Both the position numbers and the translations under genes were made by a program. The notes beneath the pieces were generated by a model. The model made no database searches, was not told where the DNA came from, and saw only the letters and a program-made list of their open reading frames with translations. A DNA stretch of 64,000 nt, from the NCBI GenBank assembly GCA_947561395.2, contig OX387184.1, forward strand, positions 57,161,197 to 57,225,196, written 5' to 3'. The stretch's first letter is position 1; each line of letters starts with the position of its first letter. The stretch is from Buxus sempervirens. Taxonomy: Eukaryota > Streptophyta > Magnoliopsida > Buxales > Buxaceae. Of this stretch, positions 45,501 to 56,516 are shown one piece after another.

Positions 45501-47155
45501 TGCATACATACATGATTAGGATAAGAGGGATCAGTGAATCCTTGTGGTTGTTTGATGTAAACTTCCTCCTGTAGATGACCATTAAGGAAGGCATTGGATA
45601 TATCCAGCTGACGAATATCCCACACAAAGTGATCTGCTACAGCTAAAACCATATGAACTGTTGCTGGTTTGATGACTGGACTAAAGGTCTCGGTGTAGTC
45701 CACTCCACTTACCTGGTGAAACCCTTTTGCTACCAATCGTGCCTTCAACCTCTCCACTTCACCATTTGAATTTTCCTTAATTTTGTAAACCTATTTTGTG
45801 TCTATCACATTGTGATGCAGGGGTTTAGGTACGATAGACCAAGTGCCATTAGCCAACCAGGCTTGTCCCAATTACTTTGAACAAGTTGTGCCACCCGGCT
45901 TGTCCTCTTCTTTTGAAAAAAAACAGCGGTCTCTTGTGTCTTCTTGCTAATATTTCAGGAAACAAAATGAACCATCCCCTATTCTTTACTGAAAATCACC
46001 TTTCCCCCTGTTCTAAGGGAAAACAACGGACCGCTATTGATTGTTTTTAAGCCTATCTATAATGACTTTTCATAAACCAATGTACTTCCTATTCTGTGAG
46101 GACAAAATTCGTTAGAAACTGAAACAGCTTATTTAGTCTACACCATTCAGCACACAGTGGCAAATATTTGTGACCTCTCTGCTTACTTGAAGTAGAGGGA
46201 AAGAAGATTTACAAATATGGGCAAAAAGGAATAGGCTTCAAAGACTTGGAGAAAGGAATAGAACTGATTAAGAGATCTTAGAAGATGCAAACAACTAGTT
46301 AATATTGCTTTATCACTCCCCCAACAATTCACGTGTGTATTGGTCCGTAGCATTTGTTTTTTAAACTCAAGGTTATGATTTTGGATAATGGAGAAAATAC
46401 ATGTTATCATGGAGTAGTTTTTGTTCCTTTCATCCACTAGAGGTTCATATAACTGTTCGTGGTTCTTTCATCTGCTACAGGTTCGTACGACGATACATCA
46501 AGAATTTCCGAGCAATCATGTTTTAGGTTTCCTTGTTTTGATCTACATGATTAGATCAGAACTTGGACATAAAATATGAATAACAATGACCTGTATATAT
46601 TTTTTCAAGTCCTTCCTTATTTTTACTATCATTATTCCCACCTAAACTTAGCTATTTTGGGTTCTGTTATTCCATCTATCCAGAACAATATATTCATACA
46701 GATTATTGGCCTGTAATTAATCTATAAGTGATATCATGAAATTATCAGTATCAGCATCTAAAATGGATATTTTGGGTTCTTTGATTCCAACCCCTCCAGA
46801 ACAATATGTTCACACAGATTATTTGCCTTAGATTAATCTCTAGTTGACTCTGTTTGTGTCCTTTAACAAAATTCAAAATATTTTTATTATGAACTATCTA
46901 CCGCAAGTGGGGATGAAAGATTATCCTTCATCACATAAAAATTAATTCCATTGCTGCTGATATTGGTCTAATGCCTCTTATCGTTTGCTGTTTGTTTCTA
47001 ATGAAACTTCTATTTCTCTATAGAAGTCTTGTTAAATGGAAGTCATGAAACAAACTCCTTTATAGTTGTTACATTGCTTGAGGTTTTCAATTGCATTCTG
47101 GATTCTTCTTTGTTAATTGAATTATTGATTTCTCTTTGCCATTTTCTTCTTGCAG

Positions 47156-47476
47156 AGACGTTCAAAGTTGAATGTAGCTGCCCCTGCTGTACCTATGGAG
47201 GTACGAGCTGAGAAAGCACTTGAAGCTATTTACGTCTGTTGCTTTGGTAGGTATCCCATACAAGAAGAGGATGAGAAATTACTTGAGACCATGCTCAATG
47301 CGGTTTTCCCCTCTGTTGGGAAATCAAAGATTGATGGAATTGTCAAAGACAAGGCAAAGAGAGTAGCAGAAAGCAGGGAGGAAGATAATTTTCCAGAGCC
47401 GAAGCCTTTGTCAAAAGAAGCTGTACAGCTACAAATGAAGGACCTCCAGTTCTTTAAAAGGAATAGTGGAATTTAA
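47156..47476 (+). pseudogene. Duplicated terminal exon of the PSA3-like gene
   Basis: An exact-length copy (321 bp, 106 codons plus stop) of exon 3 with an intact frame and AG acceptor. I count seven base differences from 17766-18086. Four change residues (Asp to Tyr in FGRDP, Gln to Lys in SVGQS, Leu to Phe in LQFLK, Glu to Gly in the last triplet NSEI); three are silent. Exons 1 and 2 are absent nearby. Unless it is spliced as an alternative last exon from 29 kb upstream, it is a non-functional fragment. Confidence 0.88.
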
Positions 47477-47806
47477 GCAGCTAATGCCCTTCCCTCCACT
47501 GTTTTTTGTAAGTAAAATTTTGATTCTGAATCTTGCGAAAAATCAGTATTGTTGCTTAAATTTTTGTACCTTTGTTAACGATGATGTTATCTTTGGCAAC
47601 AAAATCAAGAAGAGCAATATAATCTGAGTAATAAACTCCACTACCAAGTATCAGTATATAAAATCACCTGGCATTGGAGAAAAAAAAGCAAAGAAAAGAC
47701 AGAGCAAGCAGATTGAAAGAATGAAAATTAAAATGTATCCTAGGATGCTAATGGTTAATACAAGTTTCTCCCTATTAGGTTCTTCATTTTAGTCATTTTC
47801 CAAGAA

Positions 47807-47987
47807 CTATTTCATCGGAGTTAAATTGACAGTAGGGCAACACTCGGGATCACCGGCGGAGGCATGATCGACGGTCTCAGATCGAAGTTGCAACGATTCT
47901 CTCAGTGCTGGAATGTTAGAATTTGGGATGTTAGATGCACGATGAGGTGTTAACTTGCTCTTGTTCTCACTTTCAGCCTTTTTGGAA
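47807..47987 (-). CDS. Conserved short ORF downstream of small gene C
   Basis: Same frame as 18417-18597, with one residue change (Lys to Glu near its end). It is open from the acceptor-like site to the stop. Status as an exon is uncertain. Confidence 0.3.
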
Positions 47988-48213
47988 GGAAAAATGAAAA
48001 AGAAAAAAGAGTCCAAATGCGTAGACAACATACTGTATTAACCATTAAAGCACCACAGCAAGTTTCACACAAGAAAAAAAAAACACTTATTACTCTGCTC
48101 AACAGCAGCATTCAGGTCAGAGCCAAAGGAAACTTAAACATCATAGGCATATATATGTGTATAGCTAGTCACACACACATACCAACAGATCAGAGTTTCA
48201 AACCAAGCTTTCT

Positions 48214-48456
48214 CTAATCTTTATTTCCACGTAAATCACGAAAATATTCTTTTGGGTTGCTTTCAAAGTCACTTCTGAGTATGTAGTCACCGGACTTTCC
48301 AGGAGCTTTCATCTTTTTTTTTTGTTGATATAAACCCCAGGCTATGGCTGCCGCTATGGCTGCCACTCCAGCTGCCACTCCAGCTGCTGCTTTCCGTGCG
48401 TTGTCCTTCTTCCAACTATCATCTCCTCCTCCTCCCCTCCCATCAGAAGAAGCCAT
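48214..48456 (-). CDS. Small alanine-rich membrane-protein gene, copy C (intact)
   Basis: Best-preserved member of the A/C type: 80 codons with MASSDGRGGGGDDSWKKDNA, a hydrophobic AAAGVAAGVAAIAAAIAW stretch, then QQKKKMKAPGKSGDYILRSD and the tail YFRDLRGNKD. The short A-run here keeps the frame, unlike copy A. A TATA box lies 67 bp upstream of the ATG. The probable product is a small single-helix membrane protein with a basic, Gly-rich N-terminus. I know no named family. Retention of an open frame and promoter among decayed repeats argues that this copy could be expressed. Confidence 0.6.
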   Translation of the reverse strand: MASSDGRGGGGDDSWKKDNARKAAAGVAAGVAAIAAAIAWGLYQQKKKMKAPGKSGDYILRSDFESNPKEYFRDLRGNKD

Positions 48457-48522
48457 CAGTTCCTTGGCAAGAAAGATGCTAAAGTCTCTCACCTCTTTTG
48501 GAAGGAGGATGCTGGGTTGCTT

Positions 48523-48534
48523 GCTTATATAGCC
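48523..48534 (-). promoter_or_regulatory. TATA box of small gene C
   Basis: The minus strand reads GGCTATATAAGC, identical to copy A, 67-78 bp upstream of the ATG. Confidence 0.6.
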
Positions 48535-48829
48535 TTCTCGAATTCAGAATAACATTCACCTCCCCAGTCCCAATCTTAGCTGCTAAGAAAAGGATCAAAA
48601 ATTGACAGGGAATGGCTCTCAACAGAAGCTTTTATTAGCATGCTGTAATGCATACACTTTGTATATATATTGAAGGGCTTAAGCACGAAAAGTGGGAGAC
48701 CTGAAAAGACATGAATTAAGCCTATAAAACAAGATTTTTACAAAAACATAACTTAACTCACTACAAAAAAAGTGTGATTCAGCGGCGGGAGATAAGATAC
48801 CTTCAGCAGCGGTCTTCCAAGTGACTGCC

Positions 48830-50390
48830 ACTTGCTACAAAATAATTTATAACCCTCATATTTTTCCATCCTCATTTTTATCTCCCTCATTCTCTCTGCT
48901 CCGCTCTCTCTCTCTCTTCCATCCACGACCTCTCTTGTTTACGGGCTCTCTTCTTTTAAGTGGAAATGAAATTATCGACTTAGTTGCATCATCATTGAGT
49001 TGATGTGAATCCGATGCTTGCTTCAAATGTTGGTCGAAGAATGAATACTTTTCTCAGATCCATTCCAGAAGGCTCGAAGACACCATTTCTTGTCTCGATT
49101 CCACCTCAAGCATGGCATTTAGGTAATGATCTATTGATCCGAACCATTTTTAATTGCTTTGTTTTCCTCTATTGTTCTCTTTTACCTGTCATCATTTTTA
49201 CTTTCAATCTGTTTGTTTATATTTCTGTTGATGAGGATTCATGTCTACTTCCTCTGTTCCATATGAGATCTTACAAGATCTAAGGTTTGCTACTTCTATT
49301 AGTGTTGATTCTTCAACTCTGATGCTGTTCCAATAGTACCAAAACGAGTGCATGGATAACATTCAAAACTAATCGAGAATTCGTTACAGAGGAGCCAACG
49401 AGATCAGTCTAGGGTTCCAGAGGTATTTTCTAATTCAAACAAGGTTTCATCATATTTTGATGTATTTCTTTGAGATAATTTCTTGAAGATCGATCTACAG
49501 AGAGCTTTCGGATCGATCGCCATTAGGATCGGTGATATCTTTGTTGAAAGCATTGAGCGTTTAGAGCGAAAATGTTTGCTTTGATGTTTACTTCTTCCTA
49601 GTTTAATTGTTCAAGGCGATGTTGTTAGATCGGGTTGTGACCAATCGATTCACATTTTCTTTCCGATTGGTAAGATCGACACACGAGTTAGGGCTTCCAG
49701 TGTTTCTTCCCTTTATATATGTTATCGTTGTTGGAAGCTCCACCCTTTATCCACAATTGCTCTCTCAGATTTATTAATGTGTGTTGCAGAGACGCTTTCT
49801 TTCTCCAACTTTGTGTCCTGATTAACAAAATTTATTCTCGGTTTACTATCAAAAAAGGTTTCCTTCAAGTTTGCATCCTGATGTGAGCAATCTCTTCGGT
49901 GAAAGAATTTCATATTCTGTCAATTGATTTATTCGTAAAAATGTATGCGAGTTTCATTTTGCATCTCTGTTTCAGATTTTCGATGGGATTTTTCGATGTT
50001 ACGCTGTTGCAATTTCATGTTTTGTAATTGTAGTGGAGACTGAATGGGGATTCGTCTACAAGTTCTGGAGAGTAAGTTGTTTTTAACTTTTGGCGTGTTT
50101 GATTCACCAAATGTCTGTTTGCAGTTCTCTTGCATCGTTCAGCATTATATTTCTAATGTTGATGCTTGGCTTGATATCAGATTTTGAGATTTTATCTGTT
50201 TATTCGTAGTTTTCAATTCTTGATTCTAGATTTGTGAGGCATGAAATTATTATGATGTATTTTTTGGGAGATCTAAGTTTTTCTTCTTTTCTTTATTTAC
50301 TTTGATAACGATCTGTGATAGAGATTTTTTTTTCTCCTTTGATAGCGTCTTTGTTTTTTAAAGTCTTTAAAAAAAATTTGAAGAATGAAG
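48830..50390. other. CACTA interior of unknown origin
   Basis: An open stretch at about 49005-49120 (MLASNVGRRMNTFLRSIPEG, SKTPFLVSIPPQAWHL) followed by GTAATG looks like an exon with a donor. Further exon/intron-like texture follows to 50390 and could be additional captured DNA. I cannot name the source. Confidence 0.35.
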
Positions 50391-50655
50391 CCCATCCAAA
50401 AGTCTGCCCAAAGGGCAGTGAGCTGTAATTGTCAGAGCAATCCTCCGTCTAGAGGTTTCCTCACCGACGCAAGGTGGCCTCATCCACTGAAGCCGCGTTC
50501 TCCAACACTTTTCTCGTCTTTCTAAAAAGGAAGTGGTTTGAGCAATTATATTTTCAAAACTTGGTTATATCTGTTGCCAACTCATCGACAGAACGCAAAC
50601 CGAAGGAATGAATCATCCTGGCAACACGCGGATTCGACATGCCACGCCATCTCTG

Positions 50656-50669
50656 CTATAAAATGGAGT
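50656..50669 (+). promoter_or_regulatory. TATA box of the captured XTH fragment
   Basis: GCTATAAAATGG about 110 bp upstream of the XTH start codon, followed by a CT-rich leader, indicates that promoter DNA was captured with the gene. Confidence 0.55.
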
Positions 50670-50776
50670 CTAATGCTCCCTCCCATCTTTGACACTCACA
50701 AGACCCTCTACCTCGTCAACATTTCAGTCTGAATTCGAATGCTTAAGCCCCATTTGCAGTCTCCTTAGACACAAAC

Positions 50777-51228
50777 ATGGGGTCTTCTCCAATCTTTTCT
50801 TTGCTTCTGGTTTTCATCCTGTTGGGTTCCTTGATTTCTGCCTCTGCTGGTAATTTCTTCCAAGACTTCGACATAACTTGGGGTGATGGCCATGGCAAGA
50901 TACTCGACAATGAAGAACTTCTGACTCTCTCTTTAGACAAGGCATCTGGCTTTGGGTTCCAATCCAAGAAGGAGTATTTGTTTGGCAAGATCGATATGCA
51001 GCTCAAGCTTGTCCTTGGCAACTCAGTCGGCACTGTCACTGCTTATTATGTAAGTACCCATTACATAATTATAATATCATCTTCTTCAACCTTGTTTAAT
51101 TACCATTCAATTCAAGTTTTCTGAGCTCTTTCAGATACTGATTTAAACTGTAATCTTGCAGTTATCATCGAAAGGAGCAATATGGGACGAGATTGATTAT
51201 GAGTTTATGGGAAATCTGAGTGCAGATC
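50777..51228 (+). pseudogene. Xyloglucan endotransglucosylase/hydrolase (XTH) 5' fragment in the CACTA element
   Basis: Exon 1 (50777-51049, 91 codons) has a signal peptide ([19 protein letters not shown], cleavage near ASAG) and the GH16 N-terminal strands [18 protein letters not shown] and [18 protein letters not shown]. After a 112-bp intron with GT..AG borders, exon 2 from 51162 reads LSSKGAIWDEIDYEFMGNLS and then loses similarity near 51228. It retains the DEIDxE catalytic motif (Glu nucleophile and Glu acid/base) but lacks the other roughly two thirds of the enzyme. The intact enzyme remodels wall xyloglucan in the apoplast; this copy cannot. It resembles the XTH22/23 type. Confidence 0.93.
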
Positions 51229-51607
51229 ATATCCTCTTCTTCAAAATTTTTCTTGTTTTCTTTATTTACTTTGATAACGGAATTCCCAATTTTAAAAGCC
51301 CCTTTGGGCGCTTGTTTCTTTGGGGTGTGGGTTGTATGTCGTTGGGGAGGGGAAGCACGGGCAAGGGAAAGGGGCAGAACGGGCACGGGCAACTGGGCAG
51401 GGCGGGTAGGGATTGGGTTTTATTTTTTTTTTAATGAAAAAATGATCTTTAGCGGCGGTCCTGACCGCCACTAAGACTACCGCTGAAACTTTCAGCGACG
51501 GTCCATTCTCCGGCGGACAGCTGTCGTTTGGATGGAGGTTTAGCGGCAGTCTTTTGAGTTTTAGCGGCGGTCTTGGTCCGCCGCTAAAACCCCTATTTTT
51601 TGTAGTG

Positions 51608-52073
51608 ACTGAAGATACAATTTTTGATATAACGGGATAGAGAGATAAAGTTCGTATTGCCAACCCTACTTTTGTGGGAACTAGCTTATGGTGATAAGGA
51701 TTTATACACTTAATCACTAAGGCAAAAGTTGGAAGGAAAGAGATGAATCATGAAAGACTTTGTAGTTTGTATGTTACCCAAAAAAAAAAAGAGGTTAATT
51801 TTGTAAACAAAAAGTTACTATGAGGGACCACACGCGTCTTTACGGACTTCAAATGGTGATGGGTCCGCAGTTCAAGTCCGAGAAAACATCTTCCACATAA
51901 AGCTGAAAGCATCTTCCTGCTTGTATTAATTTATTGTAAACAAAGTTATTTTTTCGTGTTGAAGGGGGGAGGGGTAGGGGTGCTTATTGGGCCGTGCCGG
52001 CCATTCCGCATCTTCCAGCTTGTATTAATTTATTGTAAACAAAGTTATTTTTTGGGGTTGAAAGGGGGAGGGG
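51608..52073. repeat. Block 2 continued: right part of copy C and duplicated hAT left end
   Basis: Matches 19365-20052 with a deletion. It includes a truncated hAT left end at 51975 and the tandem flank before the full hAT element. Confidence 0.8.
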
Positions 52074-52961
52074 TAGGGGTGCTTATTGGGCCGTGCCGGC
52101 CTGAGCCTGGCACAGCCCGGGCACGCCTGTGGGCCAAGCTCGGCATAGCATTGTAGACGTGCCGTGCCGGGCACCCATTATAGGGCACGTGGCCCGTTGG
52201 GAGTGCGGCCTAGCCCGGCGGGGGGCCCGTGTGGCCCGCCAGGGGTTGGCCGTTTGGCAGCCCCATTAAGTCCCAAAAAATTGATTTTTTGGGATTTTTT
52301 TGACAGTTTTACCCTCCTCAACAGCCATATAATACCAATATTTGGGGGGTATGCTTGTAATTGATTGTAAATGACAATTTCTACCATTCCAACTGCCAAA
52401 TAACAGTCATATTGGAGGGTAGAGGTGGTAAAAACCCAGTTTTGGTTTTCTATAAATAGCCTAATTAACCATTCCCACTCCAAATCACATCTCTTCTACA
52501 ATCTCTTATTCTCTTTTACAATCTCCCTTGCTCTCTTTTAAATTGTTCAAGCATCAAAAGTGGGTGCCAACCTAGTTGGGATGTACTTATACTATAGTGA
52601 TGCGGTATTATTTTGCAATTGTATTATGTATCACTAATGCAAAGTTGTAATTGTACTTGCAAGAATTAATTTATTTACATTTTTTGAGCAAAATCTATCT
52701 TATTATGTGTAAAACAATTTTATGAATTTTTGAGAATTTTTTCCTATTTTATGGATTTTTTTTTGAATTTTAAAAAAAAAATACGGCCTGACCCTTTGGC
52801 TTGGCAGTGGCCCGGCGTGCCAGGCCCGTCACGGCACTGCCTAGCCCCGAGCGTGCCGCGGGATGGGCCGTACCGGGGTATTCAGCCCACGGCCCGCGTG
52901 CCCGCCCGGCACGCCCCAGTCATGCCTGGGTTGTGCTGGGCTGGCACGCTGAGCACCCCTC
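52074..52961 (+). mobile_element. Non-autonomous hAT element, copy 2 (888 bp)
   Basis: Same family as 20053-20856 with the same ends and the same GGGAGGGG flanks (52066-52073 and 52962-52969). It is longer because a GC-rich stretch of about 95 bp at 52150-52260, missing in the other two copies, is kept here. The final base of the terminal repeat is C instead of A. Confidence 0.8.
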
Positions 52962-53386
52962 GGGAGGGGGGAGGTAAGCTCATTTGTATAATTATGGAAG
53001 GGAATAAATAGCTGTATTTTTTAAAGAAAGGACTGGAGTACTGGTGCTTTAGAGTTGAAAGTGTTGTCATTAATTTTCCATTTGGCAAGGTTAATACTAA
53101 AGTTCTGGGAAGTTTTATCTTATGATTTTGCAAAGGAGAATGTGCTTGTGTACTATTGTATAACTATAATTATATAACAATACCATTCCATTAATTTAGA
53201 AAAAATGGATGATTTTTGCTAGTTGAAACTTCTCATTTTGTAACTCGAAAGTTGGTTGTAAGATGTTTTTTTTTTCCCAAATAATATCCTATTTTTTACT
53301 ATTTTATGGCACAATAAATTTTAAAAAGTATTTTTTTCCTCGTAGTTATTATAAAGTACTTGCTCAACCAGTCATTTCTTTGGTAG

Positions 53387-53414
53387 CCCGTGCATGGCAC
53401 GGGGTTTTTGCTAG
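53387..53414 (+). mobile_element. Helitron 3' terminus, family 2, copy 2
   Basis: Identical hairpin, spacer and CTAG as at 21282-21309, followed by host T and the TATTTCAGAAAAC flank. Confidence 0.75.
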
Positions 53415-54203
53415 TATTTCAGAAAACGTACAAATGAACCATCGCCTATTTTTCACTAGTTAACATTGCTTTAATTTATCACTCCCCCACCAATTCACGC
53501 GTCTTGTTCCGCAGCATTTGTTTTGACTCAAGGTTATGAGTTTGGATAATGGAGAAAATACATGTTATCATGGAGTAGTTGTTGTTCCTTTCATCTGCTA
53601 GAGGTTCATAAAACTGTTCGTGGTTCTTTCATCTGCTACCAAGTATCAGTATATAAAATCACCTGGCATTGGAAAAAAAAAAAAAGACAGAGAAAGCAGA
53701 TTGAAAGAATGAAAATTAAAATGCATCCTAGGATGCTAATAGTTAATACAAATTTCTCCCTATTAGGTTCTTCATTTTAGTCATTTTCCAAGAACTAATT
53801 CATCGGAGTTAAATTGACAGTAGGGCAACGCGACGGACATCGGGATCACCGGCGGAGGCATGATCGACGGTATCAGATCAAAGTTCGACGATTCTCTAGT
53901 GCCGGAATGTTATAATTTGGCGTGTTAGATGGATGATGAGTAGTTAACTTGCTCTTGTTCTCACTTTCAGCCTAATTTGAAAGGAGAAATGGAAAAGAAA
54001 AACAGTCCAAATGCGTAGACAACATACTGTATTAACCATTAAACCACCACTGCAAGTTTTATATCACCAAAAAAAAAACACTTACTCTGCTCAACAGCAG
54101 GATTCAGAGCCAAAGGAAACTTAAAGATCATAGGCACATATATACATATAGCTAGCCACAGATACTAACAGATCAGAGTTTCAAACCAAGCTTTCTCTAA
54201 TCT

Positions 54204-54485
54204 TTATTTTTTACGTAAAGAAAGAAAATATCCTTTTGGGTCGTCTGCAAAGCCACTTCTGGGTATGTGGTCACCCGAGCTACCAGGAGCTTTCATCAAC
54301 TTCACATCAGTCTTTGATTCAGAACGATATAAACGCCAGGCCACGGCTACCACGGCTGCCACGGCTGCCGCTCTAGATGCTTTCGGAAATAAACGCCAGG
54401 CAACGGCTGCCATTATAGCTGCTTTCAGTATGCCATCCTTCTTCCAACCAGCATCTCCTCCTCCCCTCCCATCCGAAGAAGCCAT
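54204..54485 (-). CDS. Small alanine-rich membrane-protein gene, copy D
   Basis: 93 codons from the conserved ATG: MASSDGRGGGDAGWKKDGIL, then two hydrophobic modules, AAIMAAVAWRLFPKASR and AAAVAAVVAVAWRLYRSE, then DVKLMKAPGSSGDHIPRSG and the tail YFLSLRKK. The helix-plus-AWRL(F/Y) module is present twice, compared with once in B2. A 1-bp deletion in the promoter region joins an upstream frame (MLIKVSVESRSLSIFDPF...) to this one, but that extension spans the TATA box and is very probably not translated. Confidence 0.5.
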   Translation of the reverse strand: MASSDGRGGGDAGWKKDGILKAAIMAAVAWRLFPKASRAAAVAAVVAVAWRLYRSESKTDVKLMKAPGSSGDHIPRSGFADDPKGYFLSLRKK

Positions 54486-54551
54486 CAGTTCCTTGGCAAG
54501 AAAGATGCTAAAGTCTCTCACCTCTTGTGGAAGGAGGATGCTGGGTTGCTT

Positions 54552-54563
54552 GCTTATATAGCC
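54552..54563 (-). promoter_or_regulatory. TATA box of small gene D
   Basis: GGCTATATAAGC on the minus strand, in the same position relative to the ATG as in copies A and C. Confidence 0.55.
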
Positions 54564-55394
54564 TCTCGAATTCAGAATAACATTCACCTCCTCAGTCCCA
54601 ATCTTAGCTGCTAAGAAAGGATCAAAAATTGACAGGGAACGGCTCTCAACAGAAACTTTTATTAGCATGCTTTAATGCATACACTTTGTATATATATTGA
54701 AGGGCTTAAGCAAGAAAAGAGGGAGACCTGAAAAGACATGAATTAAGCCTATAAAACAAGATTTTTACAAAAACATAACTTAACTGAAGATACAATTTTT
54801 GATATAACGGGATAAAGTGATAAATTCGTATTGCCGACCCTACTTTTGTGGGAACTGGCTTATGGTGATAAAGGATTTATACACTTAATCACTAAGGCAA
54901 AAATTGGAAGGAAAGAGAGATGAAACATGAAAGGCTTTGTAGTTTGTACCACGTAGGTCCGGCGTGAACAGCGTGGAAAGAAAGAAAGTAAACATCGTAC
55001 CTCTATAGCTTCTTTTTCTTCGTCTCTTTTCGTAGACATTTCTTTACTAGCCACGAATCATACCTCTATAGCCTTTTCAAACTTTTTAATACACTCGGAC
55101 CCTTCTACCGACTATTAAACCTTTCACCCATTTTGAGGATGATTAACAGGTTAATTTTGTATGTTACCAAAAAAAAAAAAAGTTAATTTTGTAAACAAAA
55201 ATTTACTATAAGGGACCACACGCGGACTTCAAATGGTGATGAGTCCGCAGGTCAAGTCCGAGAAAACATCTTCCACATAAAGCTGAAAGCATCTTCCTGC
55301 TTGTATTAATTTACTGTAAACAAAGTTATTTTTTCATGTTGAAAGGGGGAGGGGTAGGGGTGCTTATTGGGCCGTGCCGGCCATTCAGCATCTA

Positions 55395-56516
55395 TTGAAT
55401 CAGTGATAATGCCAATAGAGAGTGCTTCACCTAAAGCTTCCTCATGTCCAAGATCGCATTTGAATCACCCTCAATATGAGCCCATCCATTGGCAGTTTTG
55501 TCACTTCATAATCTCTATGAAAAAAGGAAGAGTTTTGAGGCTTTAAGCCTTTAACAGTGCACATATGATTTGAGGGCTTACCAAATGCGCCTAATGTGAG
55601 TGAGTTTGGGTCGAAGGATGAACCTGTGGCCAGATTTCGATGGGATCTGCGATTCTAAGCGCAGAAAGTCTTGGGCCCAAACCAATCTCAAAAAGAATGA
55701 TTTCCCCTCCAATCTAGGTTTGCACCAGCCCTCTTCTCGTGACCCCCCTCCCTAGATTTATATCATATCCAAGGGGTTTTCCCAGAAGAAATCGTCTCAG
55801 CTGTGCTGTATGCATAGCTATCCGGACCAGTTACTGCATTTACCTTGTGCTTCTTCTGTCATTCCCAGGTCTCCAGCTGTTATATCTCTAGTACAGATCC
55901 CAGGATCTAGCAATGCTGATTCTAAGAAAAAATGTTGTTTTTAGCATTACAAACCAGCGGGTGATTGTTGCTAAATACTATTAAGTCTTATCACCCAATC
56001 TTCTTCCTCATTAATTCTACCTAATTAGTCATTTTTAGGTGCCACCTTCATGTCCTACGACAATGGACATAAAAATCTTGTTGATGCTGGGATGATCCAC
56101 TTAATCTTGTTGATGCTGGGATGATCCACTTAAAGCTTGTCCAAATTGAAGATGTTGGTCAGATTACTTGACTTCTTATCCATTGAAGCTCACCACCATT
56201 ATCAGTGACCACATAAGTCTGGACGTAACCACCACAAAACTTTCTTAACACAAACATCTCACTCGAGTTACAATGGGAAACACAACACGAACCCAGATAT
56301 TTTTATCACCTTCCAAATCTTCCCCATTGCTAATGCAGCCTAATTCATGCGTCCAATGCTCCAAGTACAAGCTTAAAACACCAAGGTTCCAAGCCCCCTT
56401 GCAGAACTCTCTCTTCTAACTTTGGGTTCCGGAATTGAGCAGAAATTTAACTGACCCAAATATTTTTTTTCCAAGGAATAGTGTCCACAATTTTATGGGA
56501 CTCTCCTTCAAGAAAC
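55395..56516. repeat. Copy of PSA3 intron 2 segment (block 3 start)
   Basis: Near-identical to 15002-16086. It contains a perfect tandem duplication of about 29 bp (ATCTTGTTGATGCTGGGATG...) at 56075-56132, present once in the original. Both ends are abrupt. Confidence 0.92.

Larger units (their letters stand above)
43962..45502 (+). mobile_element. Truncated CACTA (En/Spm) element inside the Copia fragment
   Basis: The right end reads TTTTTTGTAATG, a one-base variant of the CACTA terminus GTAGTG. The left terminal repeat is missing, so the left boundary is only approximate. It contains the last exons of a plant En/Spm-type transposase-associated protein and a long subterminal repeat array at 45020-45500. 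Confidence 0.75.
43612..45865 (-). pseudogene. Copia reverse-transcriptase fragment split by a CACTA fragment
   Basis: On the minus strand, 45865-45503 encodes the start of a Copia RT (LKARLVAKGFHQVSGVDYTE, QLDISNAFLNGHLQEEVY), with a Trp-to-stop change before VYKIKEN (about 45790). The same RT continues at about 43955-43625 (IHKALYGLKQAPRAWYTRL, ILVYVDDILITRTHP, LRDLGTLGFFLGI). The break falls between the HVC and HKALYGLK motifs and is filled by a CACTA fragment. The catalytic YVDD is preserved in the second piece. Both ends are cut off: the right end abuts duplication block 2. Confidence 0.9.
45866..48758. repeat. Segmental duplication block 2, left half (copy C)
   Basis: Near-identical copy of 16374-19367 with the same order: intron-2 tail, PSA3 exon 3, small gene C with promoter. 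It lacks PSA3 exons 1 and 2. The continuation is at 51608 after the CACTA element. Confidence 0.92.
48759..51607 (+). mobile_element. Non-autonomous CACTA element carrying an XTH gene fragment (Pack-CACTA)
   Basis: Starts CACTACAAAAAAAGTG and ends TTTTTTGTAGTG. The 3-bp duplication ACT flanks it (48756-48758 and 51608-51610). Copies A (about 19366) and E (about 54785) show the unoccupied site AACTTAACTGAAGATAC. Subterminal AGCGGCGG-type repeats lie near both ends (48780-48815 and 51450-51595). No transposase is present. The interior carries host DNA, clearly including the promoter and first exons of an XTH gene. Confidence 0.93.
53415..55394. repeat. Block 2, copy D with extension E
   Basis: Exon-3-deleted repeat as in copy B, with a further deletion near 53458 (about 310 bp relative to B). 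It continues through small gene D and its upstream region (54570-55394), which matches 19140-19983, and ends at a truncated hAT left end (55355), where it abuts a copy of PSA3 intron 2. The uninterrupted ATACATATAGCTAGCC near 54150 is the empty site for the large Helitron. Confidence 0.85.

Noticed and set aside
51229-51434. Continuation of the XTH reading frame past DEIDYEFMGNLS
   Set aside because: Similarity to XTH stops near 51228. The following residues derive from CACTA terminal sequence and are not enzyme.
54486-54668. N-terminal extension of small gene D starting MLIKVSVESRSLSIFDPF
   Set aside because: The joined frame exists only because of a 1-bp deletion in this copy. It runs across the conserved TATA box and is out of frame in copies A and C, so the ATG of MASSDG is the better start.
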